64,000 nucleotides of DNA from Rhodopirellula halodulae (lineage in GTDB: Bacteria; Planctomycetota; Planctomycetia; Pirellulales; Pirellulaceae). Location: the NCBI RefSeq assembly GCF_020966775.1, contig NZ_JAJKFV010000016.1, positions 1 through 64,000 of the forward strand, read 5' to 3'. Both the position numbers and the translations under genes were made by a program. Shown here piece by piece: positions 27,690 to 36,030 of this stretch (positions are counted from its first letter, which is position 1; the number at the start of each line of letters is the position of its first letter). The notes beneath the pieces are model-generated. The model ran no database searches. It had not been told where the DNA came from and saw nothing but the letters and a program-made list of their open reading frames with translations.

Positions 27690-28892
27690 ATGAGAACGCA
27701 AAGGAAGCTTGGCTTCACGTTGGTGGAGCTACTGGTCGTCATCGCAATCATCGGTGTATTGGTTGGTTTATTGTTGCCCGCGGTCCAAGCGGCACGGGAA
27801 GCAGCTCGCCGCATGAGCTGCAGCAACAACTTCAAACAGATCGGACTGGCGATCCACAACTACCATTCCGCCTACAACCGAATCCCCGCCAACGGAATCG
27901 GCACGGTTTCCAACCCCAGCAGCGGCAGCGCGTGGTGGAACAGCAACGTCGCCGCCAACAACCGACGTTTGAGCACTCTGGTTGGCATCCTGCCGTTCAT
28001 CGAACAGCAAGGATTGTGGGAGCAGATCAGCAACCCGATGGACATCGACAATGACGGCGTCATCGATTTCCAAGCCATGGGACCAACCCCAGACAACATC
28101 GACTACACGCCTTGGGCCACCGAACTCCCCGCGTATCGATGCCCCAGTGATCCAGGCGTCGGTTTGCCTGCGCTGGGTCGTTCGAACTATGCCGCGTGCT
28201 TGGGCGATGGATCATGGGAAACCATGGTCGGCCCTTGGGACGGTGACTTGCTGGAGCCCGTTTCCAACTATCGATTCACTCGCGCGCAAGCCGGTCACCG
28301 TGGTTTCTTTCGCCCACGAGATGCACGTGGACGCTTTCGCGATATTTTGGATGGCTTGTCGAACACCATCGCGATGGGTGAAATCGCAAGCTACCTCGGT
28401 GACCGTGACGCTCGCTTGAGCCTGCCCAATGATGGTGGAACGCTGGGTGGCAACGGTGCCGCCAACGCCGCGATTCGCGACAACCCTGGCGTCTGTGACA
28501 CCTTTGTTGATCCAGAACGTCCCAGCACTTGGCTCAATGGTGCGTCTCGCGAAACGCGTGCACGCGGATTTCGCTGGGCTGACTTCAAGCAGATCTTCAA
28601 TGGTTGCTTCACGATCCTTCCGCCCAACGACATTTACTGTGCACGCAACAACGGCGACGACTTGTCGAGCACCGCACCGATGTCCAGCCGTCACCAAGGC
28701 GGCGTGCACGTGTTGATGGGCGATGGAGCCGTGAAGTTCATCACCGACTCCATTGACGCAGGCAACCGAAATCATGGCGATGTCTGGGTGAACGGGACGG
28801 GAGCCCGAGCGCCCGGCAGCCAAAGCCCGTATGGATTGTGGGGAGCCCTCGGCACTCGCGCCGCCAAAGAAGTCATCGGCGAAGAATTCTGA
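27690..28892 (+). CDS. DUF1559 protein with type IV prepilin-like N-terminus
   Basis: 400 residues, ATG at 27690 with GAAGG 8-12 bases upstream. The prepilin motif [11 protein letters not shown] and the [11 protein letters not shown] box are almost identical to those of the genes at 18303 and 45224, while the centre is diverged. The end has [12 protein letters not shown] and [12 protein letters not shown]. It is followed by a terminator and then by a small lipoprotein gene. Confidence 0.94.
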   Translation: MRTQRKLGFTLVELLVVIAIIGVLVGLLLPAVQAAREAARRMSCSNNFKQIGLAIHNYHSAYNRIPANGIGTVSNPSSGSAWWNSNVAANNRRLSTLVGILPFIEQQGLWEQISNPMDIDNDGVIDFQAMGPTPDNIDYTPWATELPAYRCPSDPGVGLPALGRSNYAACLGDGSWETMVGPWDGDLLEPVSNYRFTRAQAGHRGFFRPRDARGRFRDILDGLSNTIAMGEIASYLGDRDARLSLPNDGGTLGGNGAANAAIRDNPGVCDTFVDPERPSTWLNGASRETRARGFRWADFKQIFNGCFTILPPNDIYCARNNGDDLSSTAPMSSRHQGGVHVLMGDGAVKFITDSIDAGNRNHGDVWVNGTGARAPGSQSPYGLWGALGTRAAKEVIGEEF

Positions 28893-28926
28893 TCGTTTGG
28901 ATCAGTCGCTTCGTTGCCCAAGCAAT

Positions 28927-28968
28927 GACGAGGGGTGGACCACACCAAGTCTGCCCCTCGTCTTCTTT
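28927..28968 (+). terminator. Terminator after DUF1559 gene
   Basis: GACGAGGGG at 28927-28935 pairs with CCCCTCGTC at 28954-28962, followed by TTCTTT. It lies 35 bases after the stop of the DUF1559 gene, so the next lipoprotein is either read through or has its own promoter. Confidence 0.75.
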
Positions 28969-29024
28969 GTCACGTTGCTTCGCTGCAACACGGTTTCTTC
29001 GCTCATTCATCATGGAATTCCCGC

Positions 29025-29243
29025 ATGCCCAACCAATCTAAATTCAACACATCACAAGACACCTTTCGTTTGCTTCTGTTCGTTCTTTGTCTCGGTGGAT
29101 GGATGACGGGATGTTCCGACGACACGCCGAAACCGGTTACCGAAGGTGCAGACCAGGCAGCGATCGAGGCTTACAAAGCCAAGGAACGCGAATTGGAAAT
29201 GGAATCGATGAAGTCGATGGAAGGTGACAAAGAAATGCCCTGA
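29025..29243 (+). CDS. Small lipoprotein paired with DUF1559 protein
   Basis: 72 residues from the ATG at 29025. Signal region F-R-L-L-L-F-V-L-C-L-G-G-W with lipobox M-T-G-C (Cys30). The mature part of 43 residues holds D-D-T-P-K-P-V-T-E-G and an acidic, Met-rich helix with E-M-E-S-M-K-S-M-E. It has no recognised domain. Size, position and charge pattern parallel the lipoproteins at 18034 and 44971. Confidence 0.82.
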   Translation: MPNQSKFNTSQDTFRLLLFVLCLGGWMTGCSDDTPKPVTEGADQAAIEAYKAKERELEMESMKSMEGDKEMP

Positions 29244-29300
29244 CCGCTTTCGCCGACGAACACCCCGGCGATTGCCGTCGCCCCGGAGGTGATTTGCACG

Positions 29301-29357
29301 ATGAATCTACAAGAAGTGTTTGAATCAAATTTGGCTTGGCGGGTTGGCAATCGATGA
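29301..29357 (+). CDS. Possible 18-residue leader peptide (MNLQEVFESNLAWRVGNR)
   Basis: ATG at 29301 with GGAGGT 10 bases upstream, the best Shine-Dalgarno sequence in this stretch. Its TGA overlaps the ATG at 29354 of the PQQ protein. It could be a translational-coupling leader. It may also be chance; there is no other support. Confidence 0.3.
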   Translation: MNLQEVFESNLAWRVGNR

Positions 29358-30796
29358 TTCTGTCCGTCATGGTGATTGGACTTGGACTGTCTCATTCACC
29401 ACCTAGGAATCACCCCGTGTCGATCCAACCTGTGCCGATTCACCCCGTGCCGATTCAACCTGTGCCCCCCGTGTCCATCCGCCAACGTCTGAGTGGCTCA
29501 CGATCGCTGAGCCTTTGCCTCGCAATTTGTTTTTTGCTGTCATTCGCTAGTAAAATCCAAGCCGAACAAGGCTGGGGCAGCTTTCAAAACGGCGGTTCGC
29601 CGGTTACGGAGCAATCGCTCCCGACCGAATGGTCGCCGGAGGAAAACATTGCCTGGACAGCCGACATCGTCGGCTACGGGCAATCGACACCGATCATTGC
29701 ACACGACCAGATCGTGGTCACATCGACCAGTGGCGAAAACAAAGACAACTACCACCTGACCTCGTTCTCGACCGATGACGGCGAAAAGCTCTGGCAGGTT
29801 GATTTGACCAACCCGTCGCCTTTCAAGAATTCTCCGATGGTCAGTCGTGCCGCCCCGACCGCCATCGCGACGGAAAACGGTTTTGTCGCGTTTTTCGAAG
29901 GCGGTGTGTTGCTGGCCGTTTCGCCCATTGGCGAGACTCGATGGCAGCGAGACTTGGTCGCCGAGCACGGCAAGATCGAAGCCCGCCACGGATTGTCCGC
30001 TTCATTGGAAAGCGATGGACAACGCGTGTTCGTGTGGGTCGAACGGAGCGAAGAGCCTTACATTTTGGCCATCAACCCAACCAACGGAGAAACGATTTGG
30101 AAGACCGATGGATTGGGTTCGACGTCGTGGGCTTCACCAAGATTGATCCCTGTCGAAGACTCGCATCACTTGGTTTGCAGTGCCAGCGGGAAGATCGTTG
30201 GTTTGGATCCCGCGTCGGGTGATCAACTCTGGGAGTTCACCGGCCTTTCCAACAACACCTCTTCGACACCCACGATCGTTGGCAACGGCAAGTTTCTGAT
30301 CGGTGCCTCGGACGGTCGCGGGGAAGAGAACGCCGGCGCGGCGGCGGAAAACAATGGCTTGATCGCCATCTCGCGGGGCGAAAACAATGCCTTCCAAGCC
30401 GACTTCGTTTGGCGAGCCGAAAAGGCGTCGTGCACGTTCGGCAGCCCCATCGTGGCCGGCGACACCGCCGTGATCGTCAATCGAGCCGGAGTGCTCTATC
30501 GATTGGATTTGGAAACCGGTGAACAAGTCTCGGCAAAACGCACCGACGCCGGTGGCATCTGGGCGACGCCGATGGTCGCGGGTGATCACCTGTACCTGTT
30601 TGGATACAAGGGAACGACCAGCGTGTTTTCGTTAGCGGACGGAAAAGAGGTCGCTGAAAATCGTTGCTGGGAAGAAGGCGATGACAGTGACAAAACGCCT
30701 GGATTCGGCGGCGGAAATGTGCTCTATGCGGGCGTCCCCGTGGGAAATCGCCTGCTGATCCGCCGCGGTGAGAAACTATTCTGCATCGGCAAATAA
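29354..30796 (+). CDS. PQQ-like beta-propeller repeat protein (secreted)
   Basis: 480 residues if read from the ATG at 29354. The N-terminus is odd: a short hydrophobic start, then a low-complexity segment alternating I-Q-P-V-P and I-H-P-V-P, and only then a good signal peptide (S-L-C-L-A-I-C-F-L-L-S-F-A, cleavage after K-I-Q-A). One of several in-frame GTG codons at 29418-29480 may be the true start. The mature protein has repeated propeller blades of the PQQ/YvrL type such as NPTNGETIWKTD, DPASGDQLWEF and DLETGEQVSAK. It likely acts as a periplasmic or surface binding protein; no quinoprotein dehydrogenase residues are evident. Confidence 0.85.
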   Translation: MILSVMVIGLGLSHSPPRNHPVSIQPVPIHPVPIQPVPPVSIRQRLSGSRSLSLCLAICFLLSFASKIQAEQGWGSFQNGGSPVTEQSLPTEWSPEENIAWTADIVGYGQSTPIIAHDQIVVTSTSGENKDNYHLTSFSTDDGEKLWQVDLTNPSPFKNSPMVSRAAPTAIATENGFVAFFEGGVLLAVSPIGETRWQRDLVAEHGKIEARHGLSASLESDGQRVFVWVERSEEPYILAINPTNGETIWKTDGLGSTSWASPRLIPVEDSHHLVCSASGKIVGLDPASGDQLWEFTGLSNNTSSTPTIVGNGKFLIGASDGRGEENAGAAAENNGLIAISRGENNAFQADFVWRAEKASCTFGSPIVAGDTAVIVNRAGVLYRLDLETGEQVSAKRTDAGGIWATPMVAGDHLYLFGYKGTTSVFSLADGKEVAENRCWEEGDDSDKTPGFGGGNVLYAGVPVGNRLLIRRGEKLFCIGK

Positions 30797-31059
30797 CGAC
30801 GCAAGGCCTTCTCAGCCGACCGAATTTGCTCAACCGATGTTGACGCAACTTGACCGGCCGCTACCATATTGAGAACGAGTCGCAACAGAGACTCGTGATC
30901 AAGCCAGCGAGCGAACTTCGCCGGCCGCCTTTGACCGCCTTCCGCAGTGGAAGCAACCGTCAAATTCGCGGCCGATTGCGAAGCTGCCAGCCAGCCATGA
31001 CTTTCCAGATTGCCCCATCCGCACATGCGTGGGGCTTCACGTCATTCCAGGTTGGCTCC

Positions 31060-31866
31060 ATGCAAACATCTTCTTCGCACGAATTCTTTGATTCGCCCCT
31101 TCGCAACGTCGCCGCTGAATCGAAGCTTCGCGACGCTCGGATCGCCCTGTCCAACAACGATCCGGAACGGGTCATTCAGCTGTTGGCTTCCGCGAAGCCA
31201 CTTCAGCAATCTCACCACGACATCGAACCAGCGGTGTTGCTCGGGTTGGCCTACCACCATCTTGGCCGGGCACTGGAATCCGCGGACGCTCTGGAAAAGG
31301 CGAGCTTGTTGGGCCCCATTCCAGACGAAGCACGCGTTGCGTTGGCGTCGTCGTATGCCGAACTTCGCCGGACCGACTTGGCTCGCGATTTGTTTTTGGA
31401 ACTCGCAATCAGCCGTCGCTTGCCACCGGGACTGATGCTTCAGGTTGCGGCCGGGCTCGCCGCGATTGATTCGCCTCAGTTGGCCATGAAGGTTTGCGAA
31501 TGGATCACCGAGTCCGACGACACGGTGGCACAAGCCTACTTCGACATGGGCGTTTACTCCGCTCGCTGCGGCAACGAACTGTACATCACCGAAGCTCTGA
31601 CGCGACGCGCGTTGCAATTGGACTCAAAGAACCTGCACTACCAAGTCGGGTTGGCCTCGTTGCTGATTCAATTGCGGCGGGAAGACGAAGCGATCGATGC
31701 CATGGCACTCGTCAACGTGGACAACATTCACCAAGCGACCTGCTTCAGTTGTTTGGAACGCATCGCCGAGTTGCTATCGCGGCGAGAAAGGCACGAACTC
31801 GCATCCGCTTGCCGGACGCAAGCCAAACGCCTACGCGACGATGCATCCGCACCGAAACCATGTTGA
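31060..31866 (+). CDS. TPR-like helical repeat protein A
   Basis: 268 residues from Met at 31060 (Met at 30997 is an alternative). All-helical, with TPR-like hairpins including PAVLLGLAYHHLGRALESAD, D-E-A-R-V-A-L-A-S-S-Y-A-E-L and L-D-S-K-N-L-H-Y-Q-V-G-L-A-S-L-L. There is no signal peptide. It is a paralogue of the next gene: the segments N-L-H-Y-Q-V-G-L-A-S-L-L and N-V-H-Y-R-I-G-L-A-S-L-L align, as do a late cysteine pair motif (F-S-C-L-E-R-I-A versus C-Q-C-C-L-K-R-I-A). The size and shape recall SycD/LcrH-type chaperones, but this is only a resemblance. Confidence 0.75.
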   Translation: MQTSSSHEFFDSPLRNVAAESKLRDARIALSNNDPERVIQLLASAKPLQQSHHDIEPAVLLGLAYHHLGRALESADALEKASLLGPIPDEARVALASSYAELRRTDLARDLFLELAISRRLPPGLMLQVAAGLAAIDSPQLAMKVCEWITESDDTVAQAYFDMGVYSARCGNELYITEALTRRALQLDSKNLHYQVGLASLLIQLRREDEAIDAMALVNVDNIHQATCFSCLERIAELLSRRERHELASACRTQAKRLRDDASAPKPC

Positions 31867-31916
31867 AAAACACGTTCAAAACAAACCTTCTAGAACTCAA
31901 CCAACTCAATCAATGA
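31860..31916 (+). CDS. Possible 18-residue bridging peptide (MLKNTFKTNLLELNQLNQ)
   Basis: The frame starts at ATG 31860, overlapping the stop of TPR protein A, and ends in a TGA that overlaps the ATG of TPR protein B (31913). It closes the 46-base gap exactly by two start-stop overlaps, so ribosomes could reinitiate from A to B through it. No Shine-Dalgarno is needed for this. It is unproven. Confidence 0.3.
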   Translation: MLKNTFKTNLLELNQLNQ

Positions 31917-32704
31917 CAGACAATTTGTTTTTCGCAGACACCGAGTTTGCTGCTGGACGTTTCCATCATGCCATTCAGTTCGCTCAATACACGCTGGCGC
32001 AAGACCCTGAGAACGTGGACGCATTGGTATTGCTCGGCATGGCGTGCCTTTGTTTGTGCGAACACGAAGAAGGCATCGATTCACTTGAGCGGGCAGCACT
32101 GATCCAACCGCTGCCTCGGGCCGTTCAAATTGAACTCGCCATCGCTTACGGGGCGGTGGGTCGCTGCCAGCTTTCGAAAGACTTGCTGATGTCCATCGCG
32201 ACCTCTGGCAAAGTCACCAGCCCTGAACTGCTTCGCGTGGCGGCCGGATTGGAAGCCATCGATGCACCGCGACTGGCGATGGAAGCTTGCCGGCAAGCCG
32301 GGATTCAGAGCCCAGAGATGCCGGAAGTCCACTACCAAATGGGATGCTACGCCCAGCAGTGCGGGCATTCTGCTGACATCATCGAATCGTTGATTCGCCA
32401 CGCCGTTCAGCTCGACCCGCGAAACGTTCATTACCGCATAGGACTGGCGTCTTTGCTGATTCGCTTGGGACGAAAGGACGACGCGGTGACGATTTTGACT
32501 CCGGTGATCCCGAGCCAAGTGGACGAAATTGATTGCCAATGCTGTCTAAAACGAATCGCCAATCTGTTTTTTGACAGCGACGACATCGAGAGGTCTCGTC
32601 TCTGTGCGTCGCGGTTGAAATACCTGACCACGCGAGCCACCCGAGCAAGACAGCTTCCCGCGAGCACGATCAGCGACGTTGAATCCTCGTCAGTAACACG
32701 CTGA
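31913..32704 (+). CDS. TPR-like helical repeat protein B
   Basis: 263 residues from the ATG at 31913. Opens with F-F-A-D-T-E-F-A-A-G-R-F-H-H-A-I-Q-F-A-Q and continues with TPR-like hairpins (V-D-A-L-V-L-L-G-M-A-C-L-C-L). It is a diverged tandem duplicate of the preceding protein, of nearly the same length, with conserved helix order. It is cytoplasmic by prediction. Unusually rich in cysteine for this organism (C-Q-C-C near the end, plus H-Y-Q-M-G-C-Y-A-Q-Q-C), which may indicate a metal site or redox sensitivity. Confidence 0.75.
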   Translation: MTDNLFFADTEFAAGRFHHAIQFAQYTLAQDPENVDALVLLGMACLCLCEHEEGIDSLERAALIQPLPRAVQIELAIAYGAVGRCQLSKDLLMSIATSGKVTSPELLRVAAGLEAIDAPRLAMEACRQAGIQSPEMPEVHYQMGCYAQQCGHSADIIESLIRHAVQLDPRNVHYRIGLASLLIRLGRKDDAVTILTPVIPSQVDEIDCQCCLKRIANLFFDSDDIERSRLCASRLKYLTTRATRARQLPASTISDVESSSVTR

Positions 32705-33093
32705 TTCGCCGTGACCGGCGCTGGCGTGGCCACTTACTATTGACGAGCTTCCTGAATCACGACCTGTGCATGGATTGGTTATTCACACATGCGTCCACTT
32801 CGATGCTCTGATGCGTGAACGCACCCTGCACAGCCCTGGCAAACCAGGCAAGGCAGCAAGGCTAAGCAGCCGTAGCAAGCTGCAACGCCCGCGAAATGTT
32901 CGCACTGGATTCCATGTTGGGTTTTTGACAACAAGGTGGCCTCAACACACCCAGCATGACGGCGAGAGGTTCGCAGTTGCGTTGAATCTTTGGACTCACC
33001 CTTGCTTGTTGTGAACGCCCTCTTGTTGTGAAGGCGCGTTGTGTGGATAACGTGTCTCATTCCTGCACATCTCCCCACGGATCGGATCCTCCC
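32705..33093. other. Intergenic region upstream of the Mrp operon
   Basis: No gene supported on either strand; the 99-codon minus-strand frame has odd composition and no family. A hairpin CCTGG-CAAA-CCAGG occurs near 32840-32855. The promoter of the ten-gene Mrp operon must lie in this stretch. Confidence 0.45.
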
Positions 33094-33576
33094 GTGAGAT
33101 ACGCGTTCGCGCTAACCGTCGCATTGATCGCGACCTGGCTGCTTTGGTCAGGGCACTTTGACAACCCATTCTTGCTCGGACTTGGGGCTCTGTCGGTGCT
33201 GATCAGCATGTTCGTTTCTCTGCGAATGAACATTGTCGACGAAGAAGGGGCTCCCGCTCAGCTCGGCATCCGACCATTCGTTTTCTATGCACCTTGGTTG
33301 GCCAAAGAGATTGTGCAAAGCAATCTTGCCGTGGCCAAAATCATTTTGTCTCGCAAAATGCGTCTCCGGCGCAACTTGGTGACAATCAAATCCAATCAGA
33401 AGTGCGAACTTGGGCGAGTCATCTTGGCGAACTCCATCACGCTGACCCCCGGAACAGTTTCCGTCCAAATGGAAGGCGAGAAGATTTTGATTCATGGATT
33501 GAATCTGCAAGAAACGGAAGAAGACATGTCTGGCGAGATGGATGAACGCATTTGTCGATTGGAGAAATCCAAATGA
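33094..33576 (+). CDS. mrpE: Cation/proton antiporter subunit MrpE
   Basis: 160 residues from the GTG at 33094, the normal MrpE length; the longer frame to 33028 has no family similarity. Two or three N-terminal membrane spans (A-L-T-V-A-L-I-A-T-W-L-L-W and F-L-L-G-L-G-A-L-S-V-L) precede the MnhE core with W-L-A-K-E-I-V-Q-S-N and the conserved N-S-I-T-L-T-P-G-T. MrpE is needed for stable assembly of the complex. First gene of the operon; overlaps mrpF by ATGA. Confidence 0.92.
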   Translation: MRYAFALTVALIATWLLWSGHFDNPFLLGLGALSVLISMFVSLRMNIVDEEGAPAQLGIRPFVFYAPWLAKEIVQSNLAVAKIILSRKMRLRRNLVTIKSNQKCELGRVILANSITLTPGTVSVQMEGEKILIHGLNLQETEEDMSGEMDERICRLEKSK

Positions 33577-34070
33577 GTCCGTCCGGTCTGTTGCTTGAAA
33601 TCCTTTCGCTGCCACAGCGATCAACGAAATGGCTAGCGGTCACCGAGGCGGCCACGGACGCGGCGGTCAGCCATGCTGCCGCGGGCCACGGCGGATCATC
33701 GGCGGAAGGTCTCGCCGGCGGACGCGGGCATGCCAGTTCATCCGATTTGCATCAGATGTTGGTGGATTCGTCGCACACCTTTGGATTGAGCCTGACTCAC
33801 CACGTGATGATGGCGACCTCGGCGGCTGTGTTGATCACGATGACGTTGGCACTCGTCCGCGCGATGGCCGGACCGACCGTGTTTGACCGGGTGCTGGCGT
33901 TGAACATGTTCGGCACAAAGACCGTGTTGTTGATTTGCGTGGTCAGCTTTGTCACCACACGAACGGACTTTTTGGATTTGGCGTTGCTGTACAGCTTGAT
34001 GAACTTCATCGGGATGGTGGCACTGCTGCGATTCACTCAGTACCGCAGCTTCGGCGAGGAACCAGCATGA
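33573..34070 (+). CDS. mrpF: Cation/proton antiporter subunit MrpF, with long N-terminal extension
   Basis: 165 residues. The C-terminal 85-90 residues are a normal MrpF with three spans and the conserved R-A-M-A-G-P-T-V-F-D-R-V-L-A-L-N. Usual MrpF has about 90 residues; this one carries about 75 extra at the N-terminus, rich in Gly, Ala, Ser and His (for example A-A-A-G-H-G-G and G-R-G-H-A-S-S-S-D-L-H). Overlaps mrpE by ATGA; 13 bases before mrpG. Confidence 0.9.
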   Translation: MSPSGLLLEILSLPQRSTKWLAVTEAATDAAVSHAAAGHGGSSAEGLAGGRGHASSSDLHQMLVDSSHTFGLSLTHHVMMATSAAVLITMTLALVRAMAGPTVFDRVLALNMFGTKTVLLICVVSFVTTRTDFLDLALLYSLMNFIGMVALLRFTQYRSFGEEPA

Positions 34071-34083
34071 ACGGGAGTCACGT

Positions 34084-34434
34084 ATGATCGCGTTTGAAAT
34101 TGCCAGCTGGTTCTTTTTGATTGCAGGCTCCTTGTTTTCGATCATCGGCGGGATCGGCATCATTCGACTGCCCGAGTTCTTTTCGCGCATGCACGGCGGT
34201 GGGATCACGGACACGATGGGCGCGGGTTTGATCATCATCGGACTGCTGTGCTTGGCCGGCCCGACCTTGGTCGCCGCGAAACTGATCGCGATTTTGTTCT
34301 TCCTGACGATCACCAGCCCCAGCTCGTGTCACGCGTTGGCTCACTCCGCATTGATTCACGGTGTGAAGCCGGAACTTGACGTGAAGCGTCACCCTGCTCC
34401 ACCGGCGAACTCCACCGAAGGAGACGCGACATGA
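34084..34434 (+). CDS. mrpG: Cation/proton antiporter subunit MrpG
   Basis: 116 residues, close to the family norm. Three membrane spans and the signature I-R-L-P-E-F-F-S-R-M-H, followed by G-G-I-T-D-T-M-G-A-G and T-S-P-S-S-C-H-A-L-A-H-S-A (the family T-x-P-x-x-x-H box). Part of the membrane-embedded antiporter. Overlaps the next gene by four bases. Confidence 0.93.
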   Translation: MIAFEIASWFFLIAGSLFSIIGGIGIIRLPEFFSRMHGGGITDTMGAGLIIIGLLCLAGPTLVAAKLIAILFFLTITSPSSCHALAHSALIHGVKPELDVKRHPAPPANSTEGDAT

Positions 34435-35012
34435 TGAATTGGGTTGTCTTCGCGATCCTGGCGCTGCTGGCTCTCACCGCCGTCACCGTAGCTCGGCTGC
34501 GGCAACTGTGGGCGGCGGTCATGTTCACCGGGATTTACAGTTTCCTCAGTGCATCGTGGATGGTGATCCTCGACGCACCGGATGTTGCTTTTACAGAAGC
34601 CGCCGTGGGCGCGGGGATCTCGACGGTGCTGATGCTCAGCACGTTGGCATTGACCGGCGAACAAGAAAAGCCGACCAAACGATCGCCACTGGTGCCACTG
34701 TTGGTGGTCACGATCACAGGCGGTGCGTTGATCTACGGCACGTTGGACATGCCGCATTATGGCGACCCCAACGCGGTCGTCCACCAACACCCCGATCCGT
34801 CCTTCGTTGAGAAATCGCTGGAGGACATGCATGGACTTCCCAACGTGGTCACGGCATTGCTGGCTTCTTACCGGGGCTACGACACGTTGGGAGAAACCAC
34901 GGTGGTGCTCACCGCGGGAATCGCTGTGTTGCTGATCCTTCGCCGTGATGAATTCGATCGCCCCGCGATTGCCAGCCGTGCCAAACGTCGACAACGGAAG
35001 GCCAACGCATGA
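34431..35012 (+). CDS. MrpA C-terminal-type subunit (DUF4040/MbhD-like)
   Basis: 193 residues. The first 85 match the DUF4040/MbhD region that in ordinary Mrp systems forms part of the C-terminal end of MrpA: R-L-R-Q-L-W-A-A-V-M-F-T-G-I-Y-S and the conserved acidic stretch D-A-P-D-V-A-F-T-E-A-A-V-G-A-G. The rest has two more spans with Y-R-G-Y-D-T-L-G-E-T between, the MbhE-like part. So MrpA is split here, with this piece as an independent subunit. Overlaps mrpB by ATGA. Confidence 0.88.
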   Translation: MMNWVVFAILALLALTAVTVARLRQLWAAVMFTGIYSFLSASWMVILDAPDVAFTEAAVGAGISTVLMLSTLALTGEQEKPTKRSPLVPLLVVTITGGALIYGTLDMPHYGDPNAVVHQHPDPSFVEKSLEDMHGLPNVVTALLASYRGYDTLGETTVVLTAGIAVLLILRRDEFDRPAIASRAKRRQRKANA

Positions 35013-35446
35013 TCAAGTTCCCCATCATCCGGGTGATCACAAAACTGCTGATCCCCTACATCCTTCTATTCGCGTTTTACGTCCAATTCCACGGCGATTA
35101 TGGCCCCGGCGGAGGATTCCAGGCCGGTGTGATCTTCGCGTCGGCGCTAATCCTGTACGGGTTGGTGTTTGGACTGGATGCAATCAAACGGGTGGCTCCA
35201 CCGATTGTCATCGAAAAGTTGATGGCGCTGGGCGTGTTGGTCTACGCGGGCACCGGTTTCGCCACGATGCTGCTGGGCGGCAACTTCTTGGACTACGACG
35301 TGTTGGAACACTCGCTGAACCACAAATACCTTCCCGGTGGCCAACACCTGGGGATTTTTTTGGTGGAAGTCGGCGTGGGTATCACGGTGACCTCGGTGAT
35401 GACGATGATCTTTTACGCCTTTGCTAGCCGGAGTCGATTCGTATGA
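35009..35446 (+). CDS. mrpB: Cation/proton antiporter subunit MrpB (MnhB domain)
   Basis: 145 residues, four spans. It contains the MnhB hallmark H-G-D-Y-G-P-G-G-G-F-Q-A-G and later G-I-F-L-V-E-V-G-V-G-I-T-V. The length is normal. Sits between the DUF4040 subunit and mrpC with four-base overlaps on both sides. Confidence 0.94.
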   Translation: MIKFPIIRVITKLLIPYILLFAFYVQFHGDYGPGGGFQAGVIFASALILYGLVFGLDAIKRVAPPIVIEKLMALGVLVYAGTGFATMLLGGNFLDYDVLEHSLNHKYLPGGQHLGIFLVEVGVGITVTSVMTMIFYAFASRSRFV

Positions 35447-36030
35447 ACGGTGAAGCATTCGAGCAAGCCGCCGGACTTTACAACTACTGGATCGTCATTG
35501 TCCTGATGATGACCGGGTTCTACATCGTTTTGGCTCGGCGAAATCTCATCAAATCGGTGATCGGGCTGAACGTCTTTCAAACGTCCGTGTTCCTGCTCTA
35601 CGTCACGATGGGCAAAGTTCGCGGCGGAACGGCGCCGATCATTCCACCGGAAGTCGCCGCGGCGCAGGCGAAAGCCATGCACGCCGACGAACATTCGACT
35701 CACACCTTGGGCACGGTATCCCACGACATCGTGGGTGGCCACGCCGAACACGCAGCCCTGCCCGGCGCCGACATCATCTACTCCAATCCACTTCCCAGCG
35801 TGTTGATGCTGACGGCCATCGTGGTCGGAATCGCAACGACGGCTCTCGCGTTGGCGTTGGTCGTTCGAATTCGCGAAGACTACGGAACGATTGAAGAAGA
35901 CCGGATCCTAGAAATCGATCGGGCCGACGCTGAGCCGGATGAAGAAGACGAGAGTGCTTGGTTGGACGAGACCGCTCAAACCGTTGTGATTTCGTCGCCA
36001 CCGTCCTCGGATACGGAGTCGGTGAATTGA
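35443..36030 (+). CDS. mrpC: Cation/proton antiporter subunit MrpC with His-rich insertion
   Basis: 195 residues, NuoK-like with three spans and R-R-N-L-I-K-S-V-I-G-L-N in the first part. Between the second and third spans there is an unusual insertion of about 40 residues with several histidines (H-A-D-E-H-S-T-H-T-L-G-T-V-S-H, then G-G-H-A-E-H-A). Typical MrpC has about 115 residues. The C-terminal 45 residues are acidic (D-A-E-P-D-E-E-D-E-S). The stop overlaps the TTG start of mrpD. Confidence 0.9.
   Translation: MNGEAFEQAAGLYNYWIVIVLMMTGFYIVLARRNLIKSVIGLNVFQTSVFLLYVTMGKVRGGTAPIIPPEVAAAQAKAMHADEHSTHTLGTVSHDIVGGHAEHAALPGADIIYSNPLPSVLMLTAIVVGIATTALALALVVRIREDYGTIEEDRILEIDRADAEPDEEDESAWLDETAQTVVISSPPSSDTESVN

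Noticed and set aside
32820-32890. Possible signal recognition particle RNA (CAGGCAAGGCAGCAAGG)
   Set aside because: Resembles the SRP loop only in part; spacing between the two conserved halves is too short and no long helix closes it.
32779-33078. 99-codon Cys-rich minus-strand frame upstream of mrpE
   Set aside because: Tempting because of C-L-A-L-L-P-C-L-V-C, but no start signal and it covers the required Mrp promoter region.
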